From: Neonectria sp. B-13
Taxonomy: Eukaryota > Ascomycota > Sordariomycetes > Hypocreales > Nectriaceae
DNA length: 64,000 nt
Direction of reading: 5' to 3'
Assembly: GCA_002682825.1 (NCBI GenBank)
Contig: NOKP01000017.1
Coordinates: forward strand, 372,001 to 436,000
A program made the translations under genes and the position numbers. Position 1 is the first letter of the stretch; each line of letters starts with the position of its first letter. Shown one piece after another: positions 22,391 to 33,327 of this stretch. Below the pieces are notes generated by a model. It was not told the DNA's origin. It saw only the letters and a program-made list of their open reading frames with translations, and ran no database searches.

Positions 22391-23547
22391 GGCGATCCGG
22401 CTCCGGTTGGCACGACAGGCGCTCAACTTCCAAAATTACGAGACGATGCGCGAGCGCCTGATCACCATGTGGGCTCTTGATCCCAACAAGAGTCATGGAG
22501 GACCTTCTTCCACGAATCCCAAGAAATCACGGTGTGATTTTTGTGGCAAGAAGGGGCACACAGCCTCTGAGTGCAGAGGCGGGTCAAAAAATCAATGCAC
22601 TCGCGGCCGCTGGATGCATGGGTCCCCGGGCTCACCGGGGTTGTGATCCCTCCCCGCCAGCGGCCGCTGTCACCGAGTGAGCAACAACTCCTGGCCAGTC
22701 AAGTGGAATTATGACTGGACCAGGGCGTCATCGTGTCAACCACTCAACAACAATATCGTATTCACAGCCGAAAAGAACGGCACGATACGAGTCTGTAACG
22801 AGTGTACCCCCGTGAACGCAGTGACAAAGGACTACGACTGGCCCCTGCCGCGACTTCAGGACATACGACACCGAATCCAGGGTCATACCTGGTTCAGCCG
22901 CCTTCACCTGAAGGACGCGTTTTTCCGCATCAGGAATCCAGCGCGGTACAGGCACTACACCGCATTCACAAGCGGAGGGGCGCAGTACCAGTTTGGGCAA
23001 ATGCCCTTCGGGGTGAAAACTGAGCCTGCCACATTCCAACAATTTATGGACACTCGGTTGGCACAACTCCAGCATTTGCTGATGTGCTACATCGATGACG
23101 TCGCAGGATGCACGATCAATGAGGACAAATCACAATACGAGAAAAGGACGCTGATCTTTGCTGGCCTGAGACTCCGTCTGTCCGGAGTCTCTCCGAACCA
23201 GGCGCAAGTAGGAAAGTTACTTTCCCTTGCTCCACCTCGAACGAAAGTCGAGATGCAGTCGGCACTCGGGTTGGTCTCGTACCTCAGAGATTTCATCTTG
23301 CTGGTCTCACATTTTACCGCTGAGTTGTATCCGACTCAGTCCTCCGCTTCGCGGAAAGGACAATCCGGCCGACTTTGTAAGTCGGTGGGAACCGGAAATC
23401 GAAGGGGGGGGAGAAAAATGTCAAATAGCCAACGATTTCCCAACGATAGATAGTCCTTTCTTCATTCAAAATACACTTCATATTCTGACTGGCTTCTACT
23501 CCCCGTCCTTCACGACACTTGTACGTGGATTTGGCAAGCGGGATTGA
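22359..23547 (+). mobile_element. Collapsed Ty3/gypsy-type retroelement (zinc knuckle, RT, RNase H end)
   Basis: The first frame ends in a CCHC zinc knuckle (CDFCGKKGHTASEC), the nucleocapsid signature of gag. From about 22680 the frames encode reverse transcriptase: TPVNAVTKDYDWPLPRLQDI, TWFSRLHLKDAFFRIRNP, YQFGQMPFGVKTEPATFQ, and MCYIDDV carrying the Y-x-D-D catalytic motif. Protease is missing. The N-terminal RT region is split between frames near 22690-22800. The stretch that should separate the YIDDV motif from CTINEDKSQYEKRT is absent, an apparent internal deletion. Downstream a different frame has RGKDNPADFVSRW (about 23370), the usual end of RNase H, so most of RNase H is gone and integrase is not seen. 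No clear LTRs were found. The element cannot be autonomous. It ends only about 100 bases before the KIVR start. Confidence 0.8.
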
Positions 23548-23554
23548 AAAGACT

Positions 23555-24949
23555 ATGGCCTCACAAGTCCACCCAAATTGGCTGACGGCCCTCCTACCTG
23601 ATTCAAGATTACCCCCAAAGTTATTCGCTTGGTCTTCTGCCAATATTCGCCCAGGAGCTTCTGCAATGCTCGGGGGAGCTGCTAGCAATAGCAGCCATCA
23701 TGATGATCGTGTCGATGCTGCCTCCAGCAACTCGGCAGCGAACGCTGACCAGCGTATTTTCATTGTTGGTCCTGGCAACATAGGTAGACTCTACGCGAGC
23801 CATATGGCTCGCCGACCCAACCCTCTTCCCATCACTCTGGTGGTGCCCAGAAAGGAACTTCTATCGCAATGGGCAGCATGTGAGGGTGTAGGTCTTATAG
23901 ACCCAGGCCGTGGCAAGGTCCTCAAGAGCAAGCGCTTTAACGTCGAATGGTGGACGGAGACCAGACCTCAGTATGGTCCTGTAAGGGAAGTGGCAGATGG
24001 AAAGAAGCTGCGCAATGTCTTCATATCCACGAAGGCAACGGCTGGACTGGCTGAAGCAGATCGATTTCGCCGATACTTGGGAAGATCCAGTTCCGTTGTT
24101 TTTGCACAGAATGGAGTGTGCAAGCTGTGGCCCCCGCATGGTCCTTTATACGTAGCCGGTCGATATCAGGCCGGTGACGCCCCTACCTTTTCAGCATGCG
24201 TCGTGAATCACGGCGTGGCATCGGCAGGACCTTTCCTGAGCATTCACGCGGCTCCCGCCGACGCGTCCATTGGACCTGTCTTCTGGGCTTCCGATCCGCT
24301 ACTGCCACGCAAGCGGCCTTTGGACGACTTTTTCACCGAATACATCGCCAGTACGCCCCTTCTGAACACAAAACAAGTTTCTTCAGGCGAACTCTGGCTG
24401 CTCCAACTGGAGAAGCTGGTCACGAATGCCGCAATCAATCCACTCACAACTCTGTTACGCTGCAAAACGGGACAATTGTTTACAAGCTATGATTCGCAAG
24501 ACCCGCTGACGCGCGTACTCGACAAGCTACTATGGCAAACTAGTGCCGTGATCCAGGGGCTTATAAACCATGATGCGAGTCTCGACATTGTTACTTCCTA
24601 CGCCGAGCAAATCCATCAGGTCGGGTCAGGCAGCGACGACTTCCACCAAAACCTTGCCAAGGTCCGAATGAAGCTGACTGAAAGGTTCTCGCAGCCTATT
24701 CTGAAATCGAAACTGTATGCATTTGGCCTCAAAATATGTGAACATCGTAGCTCCATGCTTCAGGATGCGGAGGCAGGAAGGAAAACAGAGATAAGAGACT
24801 TTAACGGTTGGGTTGTCGACATGGCACGTTTCTTGGGTACAGATCTAGATGTGAGTACTCATCGAGATCTGATCGTGTTAATTGAACGTGGTGAAATCTT
24901 GGACAAGGAAGAGTTGGCGAGGAGGCTATTGTATTTAAACGCAGATTGA
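23555..24949 (+). CDS. BEA2: 2-ketoisovalerate reductase (ketopantoate reductase family)
   Basis: One exon, 464 aa. The frame is open further upstream but the first ATG is at 23555 (MASQVHPNWL). After a leader of about 65 residues comes RIFIVGPGNIGRLYASHMA (about 67-85), the GxGxxG NADPH site of the ApbA/PanE family. It is followed by LPITLVVPRKELLSQW and a second domain with EKLVTNAAINPLTTLL (Lys near 287, Asn near 291 and 295), where the family keeps its catalytic Lys and substrate-binding Asn. In depsipeptide-producing fungi this enzyme reduces 2-ketoisovalerate to D-2-hydroxyisovalerate, the hydroxy acid loaded by A1 of the synthetase. It is divergent from the NRPS and sits directly downstream of the retroelement, which leaves about 100 bases of other DNA as proximal promoter. 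Confidence 0.9.
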   Translation: MASQVHPNWLTALLPDSRLPPKLFAWSSANIRPGASAMLGGAASNSSHHDDRVDAASSNSAANADQRIFIVGPGNIGRLYASHMARRPNPLPITLVVPRKELLSQWAACEGVGLIDPGRGKVLKSKRFNVEWWTETRPQYGPVREVADGKKLRNVFISTKATAGLAEADRFRRYLGRSSSVVFAQNGVCKLWPPHGPLYVAGRYQAGDAPTFSACVVNHGVASAGPFLSIHAAPADASIGPVFWASDPLLPRKRPLDDFFTEYIASTPLLNTKQVSSGELWLLQLEKLVTNAAINPLTTLLRCKTGQLFTSYDSQDPLTRVLDKLLWQTSAVIQGLINHDASLDIVTSYAEQIHQVGSGSDDFHQNLAKVRMKLTERFSQPILKSKLYAFGLKICEHRSSMLQDAEAGRKTEIRDFNGWVVDMARFLGTDLDVSTHRDLIVLIERGEILDKEELARRLLYLNAD

Positions 24950-25524
24950 CTTGGTGGCTAAGGGGCCAGAAGAGTGCGATTAATACTCTGCGTCGTTAGT
25001 GCTAGTTAGCGAACTCATAATGTAGAGATAAGAATATATCTATCCACTACAATTACCCGCTCTGTGCGCTGAAATCTCTAGTAAGTACTCATTTCGTATG
25101 ATACTCTTGATGTTTAATGAAAGTGTGAAACTGGGTGTAACGGGGTCAGGGTTGGAGGCGGCGCAGGGAGACTCAATCTGTTCCTTTGAGGTGAGCCTGT
25201 GAAGTTACGTCACGCCAAGGTTGTTGCAGAAAAGAAATGCAGAATTCCGATTGGATACTGGAGGGGCACTGTCAGCTCAGTTGTAATGTGACTTAGTAAT
25301 GACCCGTGGATGTCTTTTTGTGTTGGTTTGGTCGCAAACAGCGGGTCCTCGGGTTCTTCTTAACTACCGACGGGCACCCTGCTCACCCGCTCCCGAGCCG
25401 GAGCAGTATTTGTTGTTTACCCTCTGTGGCATCTGAGTATATATATCTCCAATACAGGTAGATTTTCACACGCAGAAACATATGTGCTCTCAACCGAAAA
25501 TCCTTCCCCTCCCAACCATTCACT
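24950..25524. other. Promoter region of the ABC transporter gene
   Basis: No gene seen. A TATATATAT run at 25438-25446, about 80 bases before the ATG at 25525, is a good core promoter candidate. Confidence 0.5.
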
Positions 25525-28500
25525 ATGGAGCAACACACAGTGGAAAATTCGGGCAGTTCAATGCCACCTGGGGAAGACAAAAAGCCGAATCCTGACTCTG
25601 GCACCAAGCCCCGTCCTCAGCGAGAAGCTGAATTTCAGGACTACTTGGTATGACCATCACCATGACCATCGCTACCGCAGTGAAGATACGAAGCTAACCT
25701 TGATATTTTCTTGCTTCCCTTTTGTAGCGAGTATTCAAGTATGCCACAAAATGGGACTTTCTGGCCTATGCTGCTGGCACAGGTGCCTCGATCGGTGCTG
25801 GCGTAACCCTCCCCTTGCTCAACATCGTCTTTGGTAAGAGAGAAAAAAGCCTTTGATGTTGGCGCTTTTTGCTGACGAATCTGTCGCAATGCAGGCCAAT
25901 TTGCTAGCAGGTTTTCTGATTATGCTGGCACTGGAACAATCCCAAAGGGCGAGTTTCAATCATCGTTGAATCAACTTTCGTATGTTTTTGCTTTTTCGAT
26001 ATGCAAATGGCTCATTCCATGTTTTTCATCTTTCTAATATCTAACTGCAACAGCCTGTACCTGTTTGGTCTCTTTCTCGGTCGACTCGGATTAAGTTACA
26101 TTAACAAGGTGCTTTCTGCCTCTCTCCGCCTTGTACACTCTGCCTTCACTTGCTTACTCTGTCTTAGTTTGCATTTCGCATGATTGGTATCCGAATCTCT
26201 TGCGCCATCCGACAGGATTTCCTCAAAGCTCTCTTTTCTCAAAGCGTCCACGTACTGGACTCGATGCCTCCTGGATATGCAACCACGGTTATCACATCCG
26301 CGAGCAACACCCTGCAGCTTGGAATTTCCGAGAAGCTGGGTGTTTTTTTCGAGTTTAACGCGACAATGATTTCGTCAATCATTATTGCTTTCATCTACAG
26401 CTGGCAGCTTTCTCTAGTCACATTTACTGCGGTCGTCTTCATCATACTCAGCGTCAGCCTACTGCTTCCTCTCATTACCAAGGGCCAGACACGTCAAGGC
26501 AATGTAGGAGACTATTTGTTAGCCCGTTGTTTTAATTGCTGCTGACCTAGAGACTATAGTCCGAATCCCAGGCGGCTTCTATTGCAAGCGAGGCTTTGAG
26601 TAGCATTCGAATGGTAGTAGCCTACGGTGCCGAAGCTCGAATTGCCAACAAGTATGGTCAATTTGTTGAAGAGGCCAAGAAACATGCACGATTTGCTGGC
26701 CCATTGATTGCAGTCCAATTCGGCTTGGTGGTATGTCACAATCGGTCCTATTTTCGCTCGCAAAAATCGTCACCCGCTAACGGCATGTCTTGAATTTAGT
26801 TTTTTAGCAGTTACGCCGCTTTTGGGCTGGCATTCTGGTACGGCACCAGACTTTTGCTCGACGACAAGATCAACGAGCTTGGAGCCATTATTGTGTAAGC
26901 CCCTGCCCCTCTGCAATTGAAGTCAAGAAAGGAAAAAGAACTAGTGCAATCCTGACCGTTATTAGTGTCTTATTTTCCGTCATGATGATAGTGACTTCAA
27001 TGGAGCGAATTTCCACACCACTTCTTGCAATTAGCAAGGCGACAGTTGCCGCTTGCGAATTCTTCAATGTCATCGATGCCCCCCAGCCTGACCCGGGCCA
27101 TCTCACAGATCCGGATGTGTCTGCAACCGAGGACATTATCTTGGAAGACGTCACTTTCGCTTATCCCAGCCGGCCACATGTGAAGATTCTGGATAATCTC
27201 AATTTGCGACTCGAAAGTGGTAAGGTTACTGCCATTGTCGGACCCTCTGGCTCCGGAAAGAGCACAATTGTTGGCCTTATCGAACGGTGGTACAGTCTCA
27301 AGGACCAATACGTTATCTCTAAGATTGTCGAGAAACAGCCGAAACAGAGCGATGGCCAGAACGAGGAAGAATCTCAAGAAAAAGCAGTTGCGGAAGAGGA
27401 AACTGGTTCACCTGTTCAACTCCGTGGCAGTGTTTCTACGTGCGGTCACCGCCTGGATGACATCAACGTCAAGTGGTGGCGATCGCAAATTGGTCTTGTT
27501 CAGCAGGAACCGTTTCTCTTTAACGACACTATTTACGCCAATGTTGTCAATGGTCTTGTGGGAACCAAGTGGGAGAACGAGCCAGAAGAGAAGAAGAGAG
27601 AGATGGTCCAGGAAGCCTGCAAAGAAGCATTTGCCGACGAGTTTATTAGGGAACTCCCAGATGTAAGTGTGATGAACAGCTGCTCGCTACACAATTGCTA
27701 GTGAGACAGTATCTTCGAGCAATCCTTGCATCTAAAGCAGAAGACTAATCCACCCGGGTCGTTATAGGGTTACGATACAGCCGTCGGCGAAAGTGGCGCC
27801 AAATTCTCTGGTGGCCAACGTCAGCGAATTGCCATTGCCCGCGCCATTATCCGCCGGCCTGCGATCCTCATCCTTGATGAAGCTACCAGCGCAATTGATG
27901 TCCGAGGAGAGCGAATCGTCCAAGCAGCGCTAGACAGGGCTTCGAAGAACAGGACCACAATCACAATCGCCCATCGCCTCTCCACCATCAAGAAGGCGGA
28001 TAGAATCGTTGTTTTGAGGCAGGGACAACTCGTCGAGTCGGGCACTCATGAGAGCCTCCTCACGGACGAAAACGGCCTTTACTACAGCCTCGTCAATGCC
28101 CAAGCGCTATCCTTGGGAGAAACTACGGACCCTGTTGATATCCCAGTCAAGGAAGAGCTGTCATCTCCTATATGCGAAAAAAGTCATGCGGAATCTGCGA
28201 TAGAAGAGAGGGCAGAACAGAAAAAGAGGAAGCAGAGGAATCTGTTTTCTAGCTTTGGACGATTCTTTTACGAGACTAGATCGAACTGGTGGATCATGGC
28301 TCTGACTCTTTTCTTTTCCGCCTGCGCCGGCGCAGCCATTCCCTTCCAAGCTTGGCTATTTGCCAAGGTTATCATCGTCTTTGGATACCTTCCTGACGCT
28401 GGCAAGGTCAGACGTGAAAGTGAATTTTGGTCACTGATGTGGACTGTCCTGGCCATTTCGTCAGGCATCAGCTACTGCGGCACGTTTCTGTTGTCTACTC

Positions 28501-30183
28501 GCACTGCTAGCACCATTCGTGCTAAATACCAGAAGCAGTACCTTTTGTCTATCTTGTACCAAAAGATCTCCTTTTTCGACGATGACGATCATTCTCAAGG
28601 CACCATGACTGCTCGGAGCTCGGGAGATCCACGTCAGCTTGAAGAGCTCCTGGGTTCCAACATGGCGAGTGTGTATATTGCCTTATGGACCCTGATCGGG
28701 GCTATTGCTATTGCTTTTGCCTTTGCTTGGAAGTTGGCACTCGTTTCTCTTTGCGTGGTTGTTCCGATTCTGCTTGGTTCTGGCTACTGGCGGTTGCGTT
28801 ACGAAATCAGGTTTGAGGAAATGAACAATGCCGTGTTCGCCGACAGCTCCAAGTTTGCCTCTGAAGCAATCGGGGCGTTCCGTACAGTGGTATCTCTCAC
28901 GCTCGAAGGCACCATTTGCGATCGATTCCACAATCTCAGCAGAGGCCATGTCACGGACGCGTACAAAAAGGCTCGCTGGGTGAGCTTGTTGTTTGCCTTT
29001 TCCGATAGTGCAACTATAGGGTGCCAGGCGCTGGTACTCTACTATGGTGGTCGTCTGCTTCTTCAGGGCGAGTATGACCTGGAAAGCTTTTTCGTGTGCT
29101 TCATATCTGTCTTGAACGCGGGCGAGACAACGGGACGGGCGCTTAGTTTCGGTCCCAACGTCGCCCAAGTAAGTGCAGCGGCCAACCGTATCCTGAGCCT
29201 GAGGGACAGTCAAGTGAAAGACAACCCTGATGTCACGGGCGAGTTGTTCAAGTCTGATGGCGATGGCATGAAGATTGAATTGGATAACATTCACTTCAAG
29301 TATCCTACACGAGACGTGCCAGTTTTCCAGGGACTTAGTCTCACTATCGAGAAGGGCCAGTTCGCAGCGCTTGTTGGTGCGTCGGGATGCGGAAAATCAA
29401 GCATCATTTCTCTCCTTGAAAGGTAAGAAATATCACCTCACCTTTGGACGAGGGCATATCCACGATGAGTACTAATACGTTGTTACGAAAAACAGATTTT
29501 ACGATCTTGATCGTGGTCGCATCCTGTGTAACGGCCAGGACATTGCCGCCAACAACGTCTACGCATACCGCCGTCACCTCTCGCTAGTAGCGCAAGAGTC
29601 GAGTTTGTTCCAAGGTACGAGGAAGCAGGCAAACACAAGGCTGCATTTTTGCTAACATGTAAAGGCACACTCCGCGAAAACATTCTCCTCGGCGTCGACG
29701 AATCCGCCGTCACAGACGAAACACTCCACCAAGTATGCCGCGAAGCATCTATCCACGACTTCATCGTGTCGCTCCCGGAAGGATATGACACTCATATCGG
29801 CTCGCGTGGCGTGACTCTCTCAGGAGGACAGAGGCAGCGCGTGGCTATTGCACGGGCTCTCATGCGCAATCCTGACATCTTACTGCTCGACGAGGCCACC
29901 AGTTCGCTGGACTCGGAGAGCGAGAAGTTGGTGCAGGCGGCATTTGAGCGCGCGGGCAAAGGGCGGACCATGGTTGCTGTCGCCCACCGTCTTGCAACGG
30001 TACAGAATGCTGATGTGATTTTTGTTCTTGGAGATGGCAAGTTGCTCGAGAAGGGTAATCATTACGATCTTCTTGCCAAGCGTGGTGTCTACTGGCAAAT
30101 GGTGAGACTTCCAATTTTATTTTCATAGATTTCAGTGCTAACTTTTTGGAAAATAGTGTCAAAGCCAAGCTCTAGATAAATAG
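25525..30183 (+). CDS. BEA3: ABCB (MDR/P-glycoprotein-type) full transporter of the depsipeptide cluster
   Basis: Twelve exons reconstructed with consistent phases: 25525-25647, 25728-25833, 25895-25979, 26054-26108, 26168-26503, 26560-26730, 26800-26894, 26945-27662, 27768-29422, 29496-29614, 29665-30101, 30157-30183; 1308 aa. The order is TMD1-NBD1-TMD2-NBD2. NBD1 has Walker [10 protein letters not shown], signature FSGGQ (not LSGGQ), Walker [11 protein letters not shown] with D-loop SAID, and an HRLS switch. An acidic insert of about 50 residues ([15 protein letters not shown]) lies between Walker A and the Q-loop. NBD2 has [26 protein letters not shown] and HRLA. It is a plasma-membrane or vacuolar exporter candidate. 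In Fusarium the equivalent gene accompanies the synthetase and reductase. It is co-directional with the reductase, 575 bases downstream, and no lesion is seen. Confidence 0.9.
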
Positions 30184-30619
30184 AGATCTCGATTTCTTAC
30201 GAGGTTTGGCATCTGATGGATGTGCCAATGTTGTTACGGCCCAGGTTGGGACCAGGCGGTCACAACCAGCGGAACCATTTCAGTGCCCACTTTTTCCTTT
30301 CTATTACATGGTTCGACACCTGCATGTTGAACGAGCTCTGTTCAATACAACTTAACACAGTTCAATTCCACTAGTCTCCTAGTATATATACATTTACTTA
30401 GCACATTAGATAAGAGCCTTAAGCTTCTTAGGTATTAATATTATACCTCGATTATAGAATAACTCACTATTATATATTACTATTATAATCTATGTTACTT
30501 ACTATAATATTCTAATCTATTTAATTATCAAACTCAGACGAAGAAGAAGGTGGCAATACGATATAAGGAGTATTAGAGCCGGATATTGGCATGGTAGACA
30601 TTGTTTAGAGAGCTCGCTA
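30184..30619. other. Repeat-derived, very AT-rich stretch with an LTR-like start
   Basis: At 30232 there is TGTTACGGCCCAGG, which resembles the start of fungal LTRs. From about 30360 to 30535 the DNA is strongly AT-rich with TATA/TAATA runs, unlike its surroundings. This is compatible with an old, mutated element copy (repeat-induced point mutation is one explanation). The matching 3' end and target duplication were not found. Confidence 0.35.
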
Positions 30620-30766
30620 ATGCAAGAACAAGATCTTGCCCAATGGGCATTCATTCAACGAGAGCTGAGCTTACCGCCAACCCATGAGCAACTGAAGAAA
30701 TTCGCCCAGCGGATGGTTAGAGATAGCGGCGACGTCAATTGGATAGGAGGTCTCGTGGTCTTGTAG
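30620..30766 (+). pseudogene. Relic of a pogo/Fot1-type transposase N terminus
   Basis: A 48-residue frame reads LAQWAFIQRELSLPPTHEQL and continues KKFAQRMVRDSGDV before a TAG. This matches the CENP-B-like helix-turn-helix of Tc1-mariner/pogo transposases (E-x-x-L-x-x-W ... LP-x-T-x-x-x-x-x-x-A). No DDE domain follows. It is a truncated transposon relic beside the AT-rich stretch, and the assignment rests on one motif. Confidence 0.5.
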
Positions 30767-31380
30767 TCCCAATGATAGATGGGAAGAATTGCCCCAATAA
30801 TTGCCGCTCCCTCCTAACTCGCTCCACGACAAGTGCTGCGGTTCGATAGGTCGCTTGTCCGTCCCTAGGAGTCCATCATGGTGGTTCGATTTGAGCAAGC
30901 TATCGTTTCTAAACATAGTGTTACGCACCTAATACATACCTCCGGCATACTATATCTAGGTGGTTGTTGCACAATGCTCCATGTATCGTCATACAGCTCA
31001 CGGGCACAATTACTCCGCTGCTGTCTCAGTTCTTTATGCTCGGTTATCAGGGCATTGTGCTGGCAATGATACAAAACGTTTAACCGTCTCTTTGCATCTT
31101 ATTTCTTCATGGACACATTAGAAAATTGGCTTTTACAATTTAATTGAGTATCAATTGATTATTGCCATAACACTCCATTTTGACACACGACTCCTATCAA
31201 CGGCAGCCACAGAGTACTGTAATCCTTCGCAATTGCGGAGAAACACACATAAGAAATGTCAGATTGATAATGAGATGTAATTGACGGAAGCCCCCAGTTG
31301 TTTGAAGTTTTGCACCAAGAAAGCAACGGCGCACATCTCCCCTTCCCTAGAAATGATCTGACTCTCCACCAAGTACTGCT
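30767..31380. other. Intergenic, no gene seen
   Basis: Stop-rich in all frames. It may include more decayed transposon sequence, and it ends at the 3' side of the DUF1772 gene. Confidence 0.4.
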
Positions 31381-31896
31381 TTAAAAACCCAAAGAAGCCC
31401 ATAGAGCAAGCCCACCAACGACCCATGGGAACATCATCCTCAAGCTCATCTGCGCATTGAACTCCTGTAAGAGGTCCAGCGTTTTCTGCGAGCTGTTCTT
31501 CAAGGGCTCCGTCTCGTCAGGAGTTGGATTGGCAATCGCCAGCAACTGATTCGATGGCCCCAGCATCACCTTTCTCACCCACACCCAGCCAATCGGCATA
31601 ATTCCCGCCGCCGTAGCCCAGATCTTCCAAGGCAGGCCAGCTCTGTTCTCCTTGTATTCGGTGTAAGCAAGGGTGCCGATGACGATGATGGTGGTCAAGT
31701 CAACCCACGGCACCGTGGCAGACATGGACCAGTAAAAGTACTCCCACTGCTTTGCGGCCTCTTTGGGCGACTTTTGCACTGTTGGGTAGACTGCAGGCAG
31801 CAGGCGGTAGCCTGATGTCATGGTACCGCCGTTGATGAGACTGCCGGCGATTGCTATGCCTTTGAGGGCAGGGAGGTAGGCGTGAATGGAAGACAT
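31381..31896 (-). CDS. DUF1772 / anthrone-oxygenase-like membrane protein
   Basis: One exon, 171 aa. I chose ATG 31896 (MSSIHAYLPALKGIAIAG) because it begins the conserved part; the frame extends 32 codons further up without typical sequence. The protein has about four hydrophobic segments: around LKGIAIAGSLINGGTMTSGY, around VDLTTIIVIGTLAY, around WATAAGIMPIGWVWV, and the C-terminal MMFPWVVGGLALWASLGF. Between the third and fourth is a short TPDET/SSQKTLDLLQEFN loop. This layout is that of DUF1772 proteins, some of which act as anthrone oxygenases in polyketide clusters. No polyketide synthase is nearby, so the substrate is unknown. It may be unrelated to the depsipeptide cluster. Confidence 0.75.
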   Translation of the reverse strand: MSSIHAYLPALKGIAIAGSLINGGTMTSGYRLLPAVYPTVQKSPKEAAKQWEYFYWSMSATVPWVDLTTIIVIGTLAYTEYKENRAGLPWKIWATAAGIMPIGWVWVRKVMLGPSNQLLAIANPTPDETEPLKNSSQKTLDLLQEFNAQMSLRMMFPWVVGGLALWASLGF

Positions 31897-33327
31897 GGCG
31901 ATTGTAAGGTATGGGGGAATAGCAACGAGAGTGAATTGACTTGAACAATTGACGTCCCTGGAAGCGTTTTTCAGATGAGCAGAGAAGGGCAACCTTCAGT
32001 CGACAATCAAGAGCCGGAAACGGCAACACAAATAAATTGACTGGAGTCAAATAACGAAAGCGCTTTTTGAGAAATATGAAGGAGGGGCACGTAACAGCCG
32101 CGGGCGGATGAAGCCTTAAAACTCAGAATCTTCAGCTTTGGATGCCGGCTTAGAAACGCACTGTAAGCGAAATTGCACCCCGTTATATATCAAATTTTGG
32201 TGTTGACCTGCGTAGAGCCGAGTTTCCGAGCGGCAGTCCATGCCTTCTCTGTTTGGGGAATTTCAGCTGGAAAGCATGCTGCAAGCCACTCTGTACAGTC
32301 GTTCGTTCTAGGCAAGCCAAGCGAAGATAGCGCATCCGCCATGAAAGCCACAAAATGTCGAAGTAGCCTACATATTCCTTTATCTGGGGTAGCAAAGCCA
32401 GGGTAGAGAGAAAGGAAGGTCCGCAGTCGGTAAGTGAGCTGGACATCCCAGCGACATTCCTTTTGCCGATCAGTGGTTTGCAATTAGCTCTAATAACCTT
32501 ATTTCTGCTTATCCACAAGCATTCAGAATACGAATTTGTAGGGCTTTATCCGGCGTTGTCAGCTTACCCCACAAGCACCTAGAGCTGCATGTGGCTGGCT
32601 GCTACATAGGCATTTCGGGGTTAGTATAATTCATATGGCTGACTGCACCCGGCAGTTGGAGTTTGGACATCCCGAAAGTATCGACATGGAATTTCTACCA
32701 AAGCCCCTTCTTCGGAATGAAATTTGCAACTGCTTTTGGAGGTTCTAGGTTTTGAGCCCCTGCTATTGCATCTAATGGCTGGGATCAATGGGGTGAAAGC
32801 TCTTGATTTCTATCTATCCTAGCGGGAAAGGAAGGTCTTTAAAGACATGATTTGGTCCGTAGGAAGGGATAGGAATCGTGTCGTCTAGAGTGATGAGAAA
32901 GGAAGGAAAACGTGTCATCTTGGATGACTAGGTTGTTGAGGGCATCAAGGTTCGTGACTAGGTTGCGGAGAGAGATCAAATTGGTCAACCTTTGTAAAAC
33001 CATCCAGCCTAGGAAGCTTGTCATGTGGGGGAACCTTGTGATAGCCAATGCAATGTGATACCTGCCACCGTTCCACATGTGGAATGTAGGCTGTTTCTCT
33101 GCGAGATTTTCTTCAGACCAACTCGTGCGGGCCGTTACCCAACTCATCATAACGTGGTACATCACCAGAAACACTGTGTCATGAGAATTCTTCCTGAACA
33201 TCTTAGACAAGATATTGTAGAGTGAACAGATGAGCATACTCTTGAGATTAATACATTGCCAGCTAATCCAACAAGACAGGTTCAATCTTCCCACGGACAA
33301 AGGAACGATAAAAGAAACTACAGCGAG
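31897..33327. other. 1.4-kb intergenic region, no gene recognised
   Basis: An open frame on the minus strand at 32839-33300 (153 codons) has no recognisable domain and an odd composition, so I do not call it. Other frames are short. It holds the upstream side of the DUF1772 gene and the 3' side of the peroxidase gene. Confidence 0.4.

Noticed and set aside
32839..33300. 153-codon minus-strand frame
   Set aside because: No domain, odd Trp/Met/His-rich composition and no ATG context or homologous look; possibly chance in low-stop DNA.
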